Source: an uncultured Verrucomicrobiales bacterium (GTDB lineage Bacteria > Verrucomicrobiota > Verrucomicrobiia > Verrucomicrobiales > Akkermansiaceae). From it: a stretch of DNA of 35,696 nt. The notes below the pieces were generated by a model. The model saw only the letters and a list, made by a program, of their open reading frames with translations. It ran no database searches and was not told the DNA's origin. Positions within the stretch are counted from its first letter, which is position 1. The number at the start of each line of letters is the position of its first letter. A program made the translations under genes and the position numbers. The stretch is from NCBI GenBank assembly GCA_937885815.1, contig CALABM010000033.1, positions 1 through 35,696 on the forward strand, given 5' to 3'. This document shows positions 1 to 7,394 of this stretch, one piece after another.

Positions 1-615
1 ATCGGTGCTGTAAAATATGCTCCGCGTAAGGGTTTGTCCACCACGGTCGGCGTTATGTTCCCCATGGTATCGGGTATTACCGAGGTGAAGGACGTGAAGG
101 CGCTGCTGGATGAATGCCGCGCCGAGCTGCGCGAGCGCGGCCAGGCCTACGATGAGAACATGCGTGTGGGCATCATGATTGAGGTACCCAGTGCTGCCAT
201 GATGGCTGATGTGCTGGCGCGCCATGTGGACTTCTTCTCCATTGGTACGAATGATTTGACTCAGTACACCATCGCTGTGGATCGCGTGAACTTCCGTGTG
301 GCAAGCATGTTCCGCCCCACGCATCCCGGGGTGATTCGTCTTATCTCTCATACGATAGCAGCCGGTATTCCGACGGCTGTGTGCGGTGAGATGGGCGGCG
401 ATATTAATCTTGTTCCTCTTCTGGTGGGCTTGGGCGTATCCGAGCTTTCCGTGGGCGCTCATTTGCTGCCTCTTGTGCGCTATGCTATCCGTCATCTCAG
501 TTATGAAGAATGCCGCAGTATGGCCGCGAAGGCGCTGGAGGCGGAGGATAGCTACACCATCCGGAATTATTCTTCAGAGCTTGCTCACCGCTCGTACCCT
601 GATTTGTTCAAATAA
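1..615 (+). CDS. ptsI: Phosphoenolpyruvate-protein phosphotransferase (PTS enzyme I), C-terminal part
   Basis: The reading frame is open from base 1 to the TAA at 613-615, so this is the 3' end of a gene that starts outside the window; 204 codons are visible. Enzyme I takes phosphate from PEP and passes it to HPr in the cytoplasm. The visible part is the PEP-binding TIM-barrel domain. It shows the segment FFSIGTNDLTQY followed by AVDR, which contributes to PEP and metal binding, and VCGEMGGD, whose Cys corresponds to the active-site acid/base Cys of the family. An apparent internal TTG start at 34 is not real, because the match to the family continues through it. The end is normal for the family. 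No convincing terminator follows before the convergent gene that ends at 666; the 50 bases between hold only a 5-bp palindrome. Confidence 0.95.
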   Translation: MGAVKYAPRKGLSTTVGVMFPMVSGITEVKDVKALLDECRAELRERGQAYDENMRVGIMIEVPSAAMMADVLARHVDFFSIGTNDLTQYTIAVDRVNFRVASMFRPTHPGVIRLISHTIAAGIPTAVCGEMGGDINLVPLLVGLGVSELSVGAHLLPLVRYAIRHLSYEECRSMAAKALEAEDSYTIRNYSSELAHRSYPDLFK

Positions 616-665
616 ACACCGCCGGTGAGGGTGTATACCTTGCCTATTTGGTGGGGCAGGGAGCT

Positions 666-1595
666 TTATTCCGTTTTTGCTGTCAGCTGGCGTATGAGTT
701 GAAGCGTCATTTCGCCGCTTTCGCGGAGGGAGTTCGGGCAGATGCGGTCCATGGCATCCTTTTCCGTGTGCCACCAGCCTCCGCGTAGGAAATCAGTAAT
801 GAGGTTCAGGGAGTGTACACCGGCTTCCAGAAAGGGCGTGTGGTCATCCATGTATGAACCATGGTGGACAGTCCAGCGGCGCTCGGAAAAGCCCAGCTCC
901 GCAATGGCCTTTTCATATTCCTGCAGCATCACTACATCCGTGTCCATGAGGGGGATGGCGATGGTCTTGTTTCTGGCACCCACCATATCCAGATTAATCT
1001 GGTAGCGGGGCAGGGTGTTCCTTCTGCGCTGTACTTCGTAGCGCGAGCCGTACAGGCCGTCATGCTCGGTCATACGGGGCGCGAAGGATTCTTCGCCGTC
1101 AAAAAAGATGAGCTCCACCTGCGAGGCTTGTTCCGGGGTGGTGCTGAGTATTCTGGCCAGCTCCAGCATGGCGGCGGCCGCGCTGGCACCATCATCCGCA
1201 CCGACGAAGTTTGGGCCTATGCCTATTTTCGTGTCAATGTGACAGGTAATGATAATAGGGCGCGTGGTTTCCTGTTCACCGAAGGTGGCGTGAAGATTTG
1301 TCATGCTTACGCCATTGGTGAGGGAGAAGCTCCGCGGCGTCACGTGCCACCCGGCCGCGGCAAGATGTTTTCTGAGGTATCCCAGCTGGGCCTGATAGGC
1401 TTCAGAGCCGCTGGGGCGGGGGCCAAGTGCACAGATATGATGGCAGTGAATGTACGCGTTTTCCCCGCTGAACTCCGCCGTTTGCCGGAGAACTCCTTCA
1501 TTCGGCAGGCTGACGGGCGGCTTGCTTTCTGCTACCGAGGGTGAATCATCACAACCGGTCAGGAGCAGAGCAAGCAGGAAAACAAGGCGCTTCAT
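666..1595 (-). CDS. M28-family metallopeptidase / glutaminyl-peptide cyclotransferase-like lipoprotein
   Basis: A 309-residue protein that starts with a lipoprotein signal peptide (hydrophobic residues 4-11, lipobox LTGC with Cys15), so it is probably anchored in an envelope membrane and faces the periplasm. The body is an M28 zinc-hydrolase fold. Candidate metal or catalytic residues are H119xD121, D134 in GADDGAS, E168/E169 in FFDGEES, D203 in NLDMVGA and H276 in WWHTEKD. DGLYGSR, DDHTPFL and the final WHT arrangement resemble glutaminyl cyclase (QC) more than aminopeptidases, so cyclisation of N-terminal Gln on exported proteins is possible. Aminopeptidase activity cannot be excluded. The gene begins 7 bases after parB stops and is most likely co-transcribed with it. 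Family assignment is firm; the precise reaction is inferred. Confidence 0.85.
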   Translation of the reverse strand: MKRLVFLLALLLTGCDDSPSVAESKPPVSLPNEGVLRQTAEFSGENAYIHCHHICALGPRPSGSEAYQAQLGYLRKHLAAAGWHVTPRSFSLTNGVSMTNLHATFGEQETTRPIIITCHIDTKIGIGPNFVGADDGASAAAAMLELARILSTTPEQASQVELIFFDGEESFAPRMTEHDGLYGSRYEVQRRRNTLPRYQINLDMVGARNKTIAIPLMDTDVVMLQEYEKAIAELGFSERRWTVHHGSYMDDHTPFLEAGVHSLNLITDFLRGGWWHTEKDAMDRICPNSLRESGEMTLQLIRQLTAKTE

Positions 1596-1602
1596 TCCCG
1601 TT

Positions 1603-2490
1603 TTACAGAGGAGCGTTCACGCCGAAAAGCTGGAGAATTCGCACCAGCTCATCGCGGCCGGTGTAGGAAATCTCAATGGTGCCGTTGCTCTTACCCTTCA
1701 GGGAGATATTGACGCGGGTGCCGAAGTCCTGAGAAAGCTGCTGGCATACGGATTCGTATGCAGCCGGCAGGGTTTTCGGAACAATGGCCGGGCGTGAGGG
1801 ATCAGGGGTGAGAATGTCTTTTACAAGTTGTTCTGTCTGGCGAACGGTGAGGCCCTGGCGTGCCACACGTGTGGCGGCGTTTGCCTGAGTGGCTTCATCT
1901 TTCAGCTGAAGCAGCACCTTGGCATGACCCACACTGATGGCGTTTTTCTCCAGCAACTCGCGAGCCGTAGCAGAGAGCTCCAGAAGGCGCACCATGTTTG
2001 CCACAACGGTGCGTGATTTACCCACATGCTGCGCAATGACCTCTTGCTTCATGCCGAAACGCGTCTGGAGCAGGCGGTACTGCTCGGCTTCTTCCAGCGG
2101 GCTGAGATCTTCACGCTGAAGGTTTTCAATGAGGGCAAGCTCGGCTACCTCACGGTCCGTTGCCTCCATCATGACAACCTTTACTTCAGCATGACCCAGA
2201 CTACGTACGGCACGAAGGCGGCGCTCACCGGCGATGAGCTCATATTTGCCGTTCACTCGGCGCACCACGAGCGGCTGCACCAGCCCTCGCTCGCGGATGG
2301 AGTCTGCAAGTTCAGCAATCTGCTCCCTGTTAAATATGCGGCGCGGCTGGAAGGGGGAGGGCTCAATCTCATCCACCTTAGCCATAATGACGCGGCTCTC
2401 ATCCACCGCGTTTTCTGCGGCGGCTGCAGCTCTTGCCTCTGTCTTCTTAATCAGTGCGCCTAACCCTTTGCCTAATGCTTGCCGTGACAT
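1603..2490 (-). CDS. parB: Chromosome partitioning protein ParB
   Basis: A 295-residue ParB/Spo0J protein, the DNA-sliding CTPase that loads at parS sites and helps segregate the origin region. Features in order are the N-terminal LGKGLGALI motif found in chromosomal ParB proteins, a ParB/sulfiredoxin-like nucleotide-binding domain with GERRLRA (about 88-94) and ENLQRED (from about 122), a helix-turn-helix around QEVIAQHVGKSRTVVANM that reads parS, and a C-terminal dimerisation region. An ATG at 2505 would add five residues, but it lies inside the -10 element of the promoter described at 2504-2532, so I take the ATG at 2490. No parA is adjacent and I found no parS-like 16-mer (TGTTTCACGTGAAACA type) in the window. 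The M28 lipoprotein gene follows after 7 bases. Confidence 0.93.
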   Translation of the reverse strand: MSRQALGKGLGALIKKTEARAAAAAENAVDESRVIMAKVDEIEPSPFQPRRIFNREQIAELADSIRERGLVQPLVVRRVNGKYELIAGERRLRAVRSLGHAEVKVVMMEATDREVAELALIENLQREDLSPLEEAEQYRLLQTRFGMKQEVIAQHVGKSRTVVANMVRLLELSATARELLEKNAISVGHAKVLLQLKDEATQANAATRVARQGLTVRQTEQLVKDILTPDPSRPAIVPKTLPAAYESVCQQLSQDFGTRVNISLKGKSNGTIEISYTGRDELVRILQLFGVNAPL

Positions 2491-2503
2491 AATCCGTGGC
2501 GAC

Positions 2504-2532
2504 ATTCTACATTATTCCCCGGGTAATTGCAA
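2504..2532 (-). promoter_or_regulatory. Sigma70-type promoter of parB
   Basis: On the minus strand TTGCAA (2527-2532) is followed by 17 bp and TAGAAT (2504-2509). Transcription should start near 2497, about 7 nt before the parB ATG at 2490. The same two hexamers with the same spacing precede parE. Prediction from pattern only. Confidence 0.6.
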
Positions 2533-2555
2533 CTTATTTCTGTGACTTTAAGTGA

Positions 2556-2590
2556 AAGAAAAAAGCAGGCCTTCCGAAGAAGGCCTGCTT
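2556..2590 (-). terminator. Intrinsic terminator after the 2606-3928 lipoprotein gene
   Basis: A perfect 12-bp stem (2563-2574 paired with 2579-2590) with a CGAA tetraloop is followed on the minus strand by a run of U (plus-strand A tract just left of 2563). It lies 16 bases past the lipoprotein stop codon and upstream of the parB promoter, so it isolates parB from the upstream genes. Confidence 0.9.
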
Positions 2591-2605
2591 GTTAAATGAG
2601 TGTTG

Positions 2606-3928
2606 TTATTCAGCTGATTGCGCCTGCTGCTGGCCGGGCGTGAAGCTGACTTTGATAGCTTTGTCCGGAGTATCTTTCCATGCACCGCAGGTCATGATAC
2701 CGGTGAGGTTGCCCTTGTCATCCACCGTGAGCTGAAGTACGCCGTCCTCGGAGTCGTACACCTCAGCCGTGGGCTGGTCAGGATCATAGAAGCCTTCATG
2801 AATGGTGACGAGCAGGCGGGAAGTGCCATCCTCGTTCTTCGTGAACTCACAACGGCCGGTGATATCCAGCTTTGCCTCGGGAAGGTTAGAATCGTAGATG
2901 ATGCCGTAGAACTGAACGGAGCTCTCAAACTTTTCAGCAAGGGAAATCTCAAGGCTGATTTTGCCGAAGCGGGACTCACGCACCCATTCGCCACGGAATA
3001 CGGCACCGCTGGCAAGGGTTGTCACACAGTGGTTAATCCACTGCTCGCGTTCTGCTGCAGCTGCTGTAGCGGCCTCGGCCGTACGGCGAGCCTCTTCTTC
3101 CACTCTGGCGCGGTGCTCCGTCCACTTGGCACGAGCTTCTTCTTCTCGGCCGCTAATGTAGGGGGCTGCAGCGCTGTTAAAGGCTTCAATCTTAGCCTTC
3201 AGCTCATTGATGCGGTTTGCAACGAACTCATCAGAAAGCTTTTGAGCACCTTCGGGCAGGGCACTCTCTGCGAGGGTGTTGTCAGGCTCAGGAAGATTAA
3301 CCGTTTGCAGTGTTACGTCAGAAAGCTGCCAGCCGTTCTCCGTTTGGGCTGCCTTCATGGTAGCAAGCACCTCGTATTGAGTGCCGACTTCAGCCACGGG
3401 GGCGAAAACAGTTTCCTCCGCCATTTGGCGCATTTCGTTTACCATCTGCTGCAGGTTCTCAGGCAGAGGACGGGCGGCGCGGTTTTCCTCTGTGATGGCG
3501 TCTGTGGGGGCGCCAATCTGCAGAAGGTAAACAGAGTCCGGCTGCATGGCTGCATTCGTGCTCTGGTTGATGGCTTTGCGCTCATTGTTGAAAGCCTCAG
3601 GCGGGCTTTCCTGACGATAGACGTTTTCACGGACGCTGAGCTTAATATGGGCGTTAAGGCGAGCTGTGCCGTCTTCTCCTGTGGTGGGCTCAAGGGTGAT
3701 TTCGTCCGGGGCGAGCCAAGGATAAGCGGTCAGATGAGGCGTAATAGCATTGATGATGTCCTCACGTGTAGGTTCCTCGGACACCGGAGCGCTGCTCTGG
3801 GTGTCATCTTGATTTGCGCTTTCAGTACTATTGGTTTGAGTACTGAAGGGTGAGCCATTCTCATCGCAGGAGGGCATCATTATGGCCGCGGCAGCCATCA
3901 GAGCTGTATAAATCAGTCGCGTTTTCAT
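2606..3928 (-). CDS. Orphan lipoprotein with helical linker and beta-rich C-terminal domain
   Basis: A 440-residue protein of unknown function that I do not recognise. The N-terminus is a lipoprotein signal (Lys2/Arg4, hydrophobic stretch, MPSC with Cys21), followed by a Ser/Thr/Gln/Glu-rich linker to about residue 55. Residues 56-215 form a mixed domain. Residues 230-298 are strongly charged and helical (long runs of Glu, Arg and Ala, probably coiled coil). Residues about 305-430 look beta-rich, with alternating hydrophobic strands starting at GAVFRGEW. No catalytic motif is visible, so a structural or binding role in the envelope is the conservative reading. The gene has its own plausible promoter upstream and a strong terminator downstream, so it is likely monocistronic. 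The opposite strand carries a long open frame that I treat as a shadow. Confidence 0.75.
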   Translation of the reverse strand: MKTRLIYTALMAAAAIMMPSCDENGSPFSTQTNSTESANQDDTQSSAPVSEEPTREDIINAITPHLTAYPWLAPDEITLEPTTGEDGTARLNAHIKLSVRENVYRQESPPEAFNNERKAINQSTNAAMQPDSVYLLQIGAPTDAITEENRAARPLPENLQQMVNEMRQMAEETVFAPVAEVGTQYEVLATMKAAQTENGWQLSDVTLQTVNLPEPDNTLAESALPEGAQKLSDEFVANRINELKAKIEAFNSAAAPYISGREEEARAKWTEHRARVEEEARRTAEAATAAAAEREQWINHCVTTLASGAVFRGEWVRESRFGKISLEISLAEKFESSVQFYGIIYDSNLPEAKLDITGRCEFTKNEDGTSRLLVTIHEGFYDPDQPTAEVYDSEDGVLQLTVDDKGNLTGIMTCGAWKDTPDKAIKVSFTPGQQQAQSAE

Positions 3929-3975
3929 AACTCATCATTAGGGGTCTCGGCGCGTAGTCCGGACTATTCGCGATT

Positions 3976-4004
3976 ATTTTGCACTATTCTTAACCGATTG
4001 TCAA
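3976..4004 (-). promoter_or_regulatory. Putative promoter of the 2606-3928 lipoprotein gene
   Basis: On the minus strand a perfect -35 TTGACA (3999-4004) is followed by 17 bp and CAAAAT (3976-3981, 4 of 6 matches to TATAAT). The predicted start near 3969 would give a leader of about 40 nt. The surrounding 119-bp gap (3929-4047) holds nothing else that I can identify. Confidence 0.4.
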
Positions 4005-4047
4005 GCTTTCTCACTTTCAGAATTGAAATGAAGAGAATCTTTTTGTG

Positions 4048-4971
4048 TTACTTATTTTGTTTATTTGTGGCAGAATCCGTGGAAGAAGATGAGTTTTTGA
4101 AGAAGCCCCAATCAGCCAAGCTGGGGAATGAGGGCATTTCCACGGTTCCTAATCTGGCTCTCAGAAGGAACCATAATTTGCGGAAGTTATTCACACTGTA
4201 TCGGCGCTCGAAGACGCGGTACTCATCCGTCTGCATTTTGGTCAGGATTGTGTGGTAAATGAGGCTCATGGCCTGTGCAGGAATGAGGGCGTTTCTATCT
4301 TCCACGCTCAGCTGCTGGTATTGCTCTTCTGCATCGCCAAAGAATTTTTCTGCGAGGGCGGCTTCATAGGCAAGCAGCTGGCGCATGCGGTAATTGTAGC
4401 GTTGTTCTTGGATGTCGTCTCTGGTAACACCGAAGAGCTCCATGTCATCAGCCGGTAGGTAAAATCTGCCGTATTTTCGGCAATCTTCAGCTACATCTCG
4501 CAGGATATTTACCAGCTGAAGTGCGTAGCCCAGCGAGATGGCATATGGCTTTGCCGCGGCAGAGGCTCCCATGACCGTTGCGCTCGTGATGCCCACACAG
4601 GCTGCTACTTTGTAAGCGTAGGCCAGTAGGTCTTCACGTGTTTTGGGCTGTTGCGGTGAGATGTCTCCGCGGCAGCCGTCAATGAGCTCTTTCATGGGGG
4701 CTATATCCAGCTGAAGCTCGCTGACGAGTTTCTGTACTTCATCTTCTATGCCGGGGGAGGCTTGACAGCGCTGTTCGATAATGGCTTCCCAACGATCCAA
4801 AGCTTCATGCCGCTCCTGCGGGCTCATGCCGGGTTCGTCTACAATGTCATCCACGATGCGGCAGAATGCGTAGAACTGGGCCATGCGCATGCGTTTTTCC
4901 GCAGGAAGGTCCATGAGGGTGAATGCCAAGTTGGACTTGGCATTTCTTGTAATGGAATCAGACTCAGCCAT
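4048..4971 (-). CDS. Squalene/phytoene synthase family protein (HpnD-like)
   Basis: A 307-residue trans-isoprenyl diphosphate synthase that condenses two prenyl diphosphates head to head, the first committed step to squalene, hopanoids or carotenoids. Both Asp-rich motifs that bind Mg-diphosphate are intact: DDIVD (41-45) and NILRDVAED (155-163), with GRFYLP (168-173) just after, typical of squalene and phytoene synthases. Compactness and the lack of a C-terminal membrane anchor fit bacterial HpnC/HpnD/CrtB rather than eukaryotic squalene synthase. The C-terminal 15 residues are a Ser/Asn/Lys tail. The gene lies 44 bp downstream of the signal peptidase gene on the same strand. No HpnC, HpnE, desaturase or cyclase gene is nearby, so substrate and product cannot be decided from context. 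Confidence 0.88.
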   Translation of the reverse strand: MAESDSITRNAKSNLAFTLMDLPAEKRMRMAQFYAFCRIVDDIVDEPGMSPQERHEALDRWEAIIEQRCQASPGIEDEVQKLVSELQLDIAPMKELIDGCRGDISPQQPKTREDLLAYAYKVAACVGITSATVMGASAAAKPYAISLGYALQLVNILRDVAEDCRKYGRFYLPADDMELFGVTRDDIQEQRYNYRMRQLLAYEAALAEKFFGDAEEQYQQLSVEDRNALIPAQAMSLIYHTILTKMQTDEYRVFERRYSVNNFRKLWFLLRARLGTVEMPSFPSLADWGFFKNSSSSTDSATNKQNK

Positions 4972-5015
4972 AGGTGAGAGAAGGTGGGTGAAGTGGTGAG
5001 AGTGGAGGGGGCTGA

Positions 5016-6248
5016 TTAATCAATGTTGCCCCAGTGTTCAGTAAAGGGCCAGAGGGCGAAGCATGCCGGGCCGAGTACATTGAATTGATGCACAGGTCCC
5101 CAGTACCGGGAGTCTTTGGAGTTGACTGTGTTGTCGCCCAGTGCGTAGAATTCGTTGAGATTCGGATTATCCGTGTCGTTTTTCCTGAGGGAAATGCTTT
5201 GGCCTTCGCGGAGGATGTTCCGGCTGCTGTGGTAAAAAATGTTCGGGTCGCGGAGTCTGCTGATGGCGTTGTAGCCGGTGCTGTTGAAGGGTTTTTCACG
5301 GTTGGCCACTCTGCAGATGGTAGGTTCCGTGGCAGCGCTTCCATTCACGATGAGGTAAGGTTCTTTGATGGTGATGGTATCACCGGGGAGGCCGCAGAGG
5401 CGCTTAATGTAGTTGCTGGCCCTGCTTTGGTCCGGCATGGCCTCGGGGATGGCGGTGTTGATGCCACGTGTGTCAAACACGAAGGTTTCACCGCGCTGAG
5501 GTGAGCGGAAGTGATAGGCCATGCGATTGACGATAATCATATCACCGGCATCTATACGGCCGCGAATAATGACCTCGCCGGCTGACAGCATGCGGTTGAG
5601 CTTGTTATGGCGATGGAGGTAATCAACTACTGCACCCACTCCACAGGGGATGGTTTCCTGACTGCCGTCACTAAAGAACAGGCGAGTGCGGGTGAAAAGG
5701 TGCAGGTAGCGCTCATCCTGGTAGCGGACAATTTGCTTCGGTACATTGGCGATTACTTCCGTGTAGCTGCTGCCAAGGGTGATGGCGTCCCAAACGCGCC
5801 GGGCCGCTGAGGGCATGGGCTCGTTTTCCGGGATGGGGTGGATGATGATGCCGTTGAGCGAGGGCTGCATGGAGCCTGTAGGAATTCGGAATGGCTGAGC
5901 ATAGTAGGTGCGTATGCCCAAGAATATCACCATGATGACGAAGAGGGATTCCACCATCTCAAAGACGGCATTTTTCTTGAAGCCTCTCAGACCTTCGCCC
6001 AGAGATGTGATTTCCGCAGTGGTTTGAATACACTCGTCTTTCTTCCAGAAAATGAGCCCCTCATTGAGCTTTTTCCGGAGTGCAAGCAGTTTGGTGCTTA
6101 ATTCCTCTGTGAGGTGCGGCTTGTTATAGTTATAATAGCGGGTGAGCGCAATTTGCGCCTCGCAAGCTTTACGGCGCCAGCCCGGGCAGAACCAGGCGAG
6201 CAGGTGATCCATAATCCAGTTGACGATAATGAAAAGATAGCGCATCAT
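5016..6248 (-). CDS. lepB: Signal peptidase I, enlarged form
   Basis: A type I signal peptidase that cleaves signal peptides from exported proteins at the outer face of the inner membrane. It is 410 residues, longer than most relatives. There is a hydrophobic segment at 4-20, a cytoplasmic charged stretch, then the main membrane anchor at about 96-113. The catalytic Ser126 lies in PTGSMQPS, the general base Lys282 in NYIKRLCGLPGD, and the conserved boxes LGDN (370-373) and NSKDSRYWG (376-384) are present, so the Ser/Lys dyad is intact. About 100 residues (133-232) between the Ser box and the DMIIVNR strand are extra compared with small bacterial enzymes. Two ATGs in tandem (6248, 6245) make the exact start uncertain by one codon. 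The gene sits between uppP and the prenyl synthase gene, all on one strand. Confidence 0.95.
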   Translation of the reverse strand: MMRYLFIIVNWIMDHLLAWFCPGWRRKACEAQIALTRYYNYNKPHLTEELSTKLLALRKKLNEGLIFWKKDECIQTTAEITSLGEGLRGFKKNAVFEMVESLFVIMVIFLGIRTYYAQPFRIPTGSMQPSLNGIIIHPIPENEPMPSAARRVWDAITLGSSYTEVIANVPKQIVRYQDERYLHLFTRTRLFFSDGSQETIPCGVGAVVDYLHRHNKLNRMLSAGEVIIRGRIDAGDMIIVNRMAYHFRSPQRGETFVFDTRGINTAIPEAMPDQSRASNYIKRLCGLPGDTITIKEPYLIVNGSAATEPTICRVANREKPFNSTGYNAISRLRDPNIFYHSSRNILREGQSISLRKNDTDNPNLNEFYALGDNTVNSKDSRYWGPVHQFNVLGPACFALWPFTEHWGNID

Positions 6249-6313
6249 TCTTCTGCCTTATATATTACACCTGTTATGCGGAAAGAAAAGCTCAAAATCC
6301 GCCATAGTGAGAA

Positions 6314-7240
6314 TTAGTGCGTGGGCTCTACCTTCAGAGGAACCGGCTCGGCGGCGGGTTCAGAATCCTCATCACTGAATTCCAAGCCGGTGAAAATGAG
6401 GCAAAGCATGACAATGGCCGCGCCGATGCGATACCAGCCAAATATGGAGAGACTGTGGCGGTTCAGGTATCCCACCATCCATTTTACGGCGATGACAGCG
6501 CTTATCCAAGCCGTGGCTGTGCCAACGAGCAGGGGCAGCCAGCCCAGCTGGTTGAGCATTTCACCGCCGTGTTTCATGGCATCGTGCACGGTGGCTGCAC
6601 CCAGTGTGATGAGGCCGAGAAGGAAGCTGAACTCCACTGCCGCCGCTACACTCAGGCCGGCAAAGAGCCCGCCCATCATCGTCATGAGGCTGCGGCTCAC
6701 GCCGGGGCACATGGCGATACACTGCATCAGCCCCACTTTGAGGGCGCCTTTCCAGCTCAACTCATCAAGAGATTTGCCTTGGAACCCTTTGCCGCTCTTT
6801 TGGCGTGAGCGCACATAAAGTAGGATAACGATGCCACCGAGGGCCCATGTGGTGGTGACTGTCGGGGCGTTGAAGAGCATGCTCTTAATAAAGTCGTTAA
6901 AGAGCAGGCCAAATACCATGGCGGGCAGGAATGCCACAATCATGTTTACCAGCATGCGTGCGCCGGCCGGATAGCGATTTTCTGCCGTGGCTTCAGGGTT
7001 GCGCAGATTGCGCAGAAGGGTGATTGAGCCTGTAGCCATTTCCTTAACACGCTGGAAATAGAGCCCTAATACAGCTATGATAGCTCCGCTCTGAATGCAG
7101 ATGTGGAAGGCTTTCATGGCCTCTGTTTCAGGTAAACCCAACAGGTACTGAGTGATAATCAAGTGCCCTGTGGAGCTTACAGGCAGATATTCTGTCAGTC
7201 CTTCCACAATACCCAGAATGATAGAGTCTATAATAGTCAT
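6314..7240 (-). CDS. uppP: Undecaprenyl-diphosphatase UppP (BacA)
   Basis: A 308-residue polytopic inner-membrane enzyme that dephosphorylates undecaprenyl diphosphate to recycle the lipid carrier for peptidoglycan and other surface polymers; overproduction gives bacitracin resistance in other species. The signature EGLTEYLPVSSTGH (13-26) supplies the catalytic Glu/His residues and PGVSRS (179-184) supplies the Arg. Multiple hydrophobic helices fill the rest, and the C-terminus ends in an acidic/proline tail. The frame stays open upstream to 7555, but similarity starts at the ATG at 7240, so the longer forms (including an ATG at 7261) are rejected. The lepB gene follows after 65 bp on the same strand. 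It lies divergently from the prepilin gene starting at 7395. Confidence 0.96.
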   Translation of the reverse strand: MTIIDSIILGIVEGLTEYLPVSSTGHLIITQYLLGLPETEAMKAFHICIQSGAIIAVLGLYFQRVKEMATGSITLLRNLRNPEATAENRYPAGARMLVNMIVAFLPAMVFGLLFNDFIKSMLFNAPTVTTTWALGGIVILLYVRSRQKSGKGFQGKSLDELSWKGALKVGLMQCIAMCPGVSRSLMTMMGGLFAGLSVAAAVEFSFLLGLITLGAATVHDAMKHGGEMLNQLGWLPLLVGTATAWISAVIAVKWMVGYLNRHSLSIFGWYRIGAAIVMLCLIFTGLEFSDEDSEPAAEPVPLKVEPTH

Positions 7241-7327
7241 GTCCGCTTCTCTGTACCTCATTTGCCGGAAAAGGTCAATCAAAAAACGGAAAATGACCTG
7301 CTTTTTAGAGGAAAAGAAAAAAAATGG

Positions 7328-7356
7328 TTGAAGCAGGAATAAAAATCTGCTATTAG
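7328..7356 (+). promoter_or_regulatory. Putative promoter of the prepilin gene cluster
   Basis: TTGAAG (7328-7333), 17 bp, TATTAG (7351-7356), each matching the sigma70 consensus at 4 of 6 positions. Predicted start near 7363, about 32 nt before the ATG at 7395. It lies in the 154-bp gap between divergent uppP and the prepilin genes, in an A-rich stretch. Weak prediction. Confidence 0.35.
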
Positions 7357-7394
7357 TAGTGACGTATTTTGGTGTATTGCAAAATTTTCGATGT

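Noticed and set aside
616..665. Possible terminator between ptsI and the convergent M28 gene
   Set aside because: Only a 5-bp palindrome (CACCG/CGGTG) and no U run on either strand.
2618..3853. A 411-codon plus-strand open frame opposite the orphan lipoprotein
   Set aside because: The minus-strand frame has a lipoprotein signal, promoter and terminator that fit it; the plus frame has none of these.
3998..4258. A short plus-strand frame in the gap before the prenyl synthase end
   Set aside because: Half lies antisense to the conserved synthase C-terminus, with no start signals.
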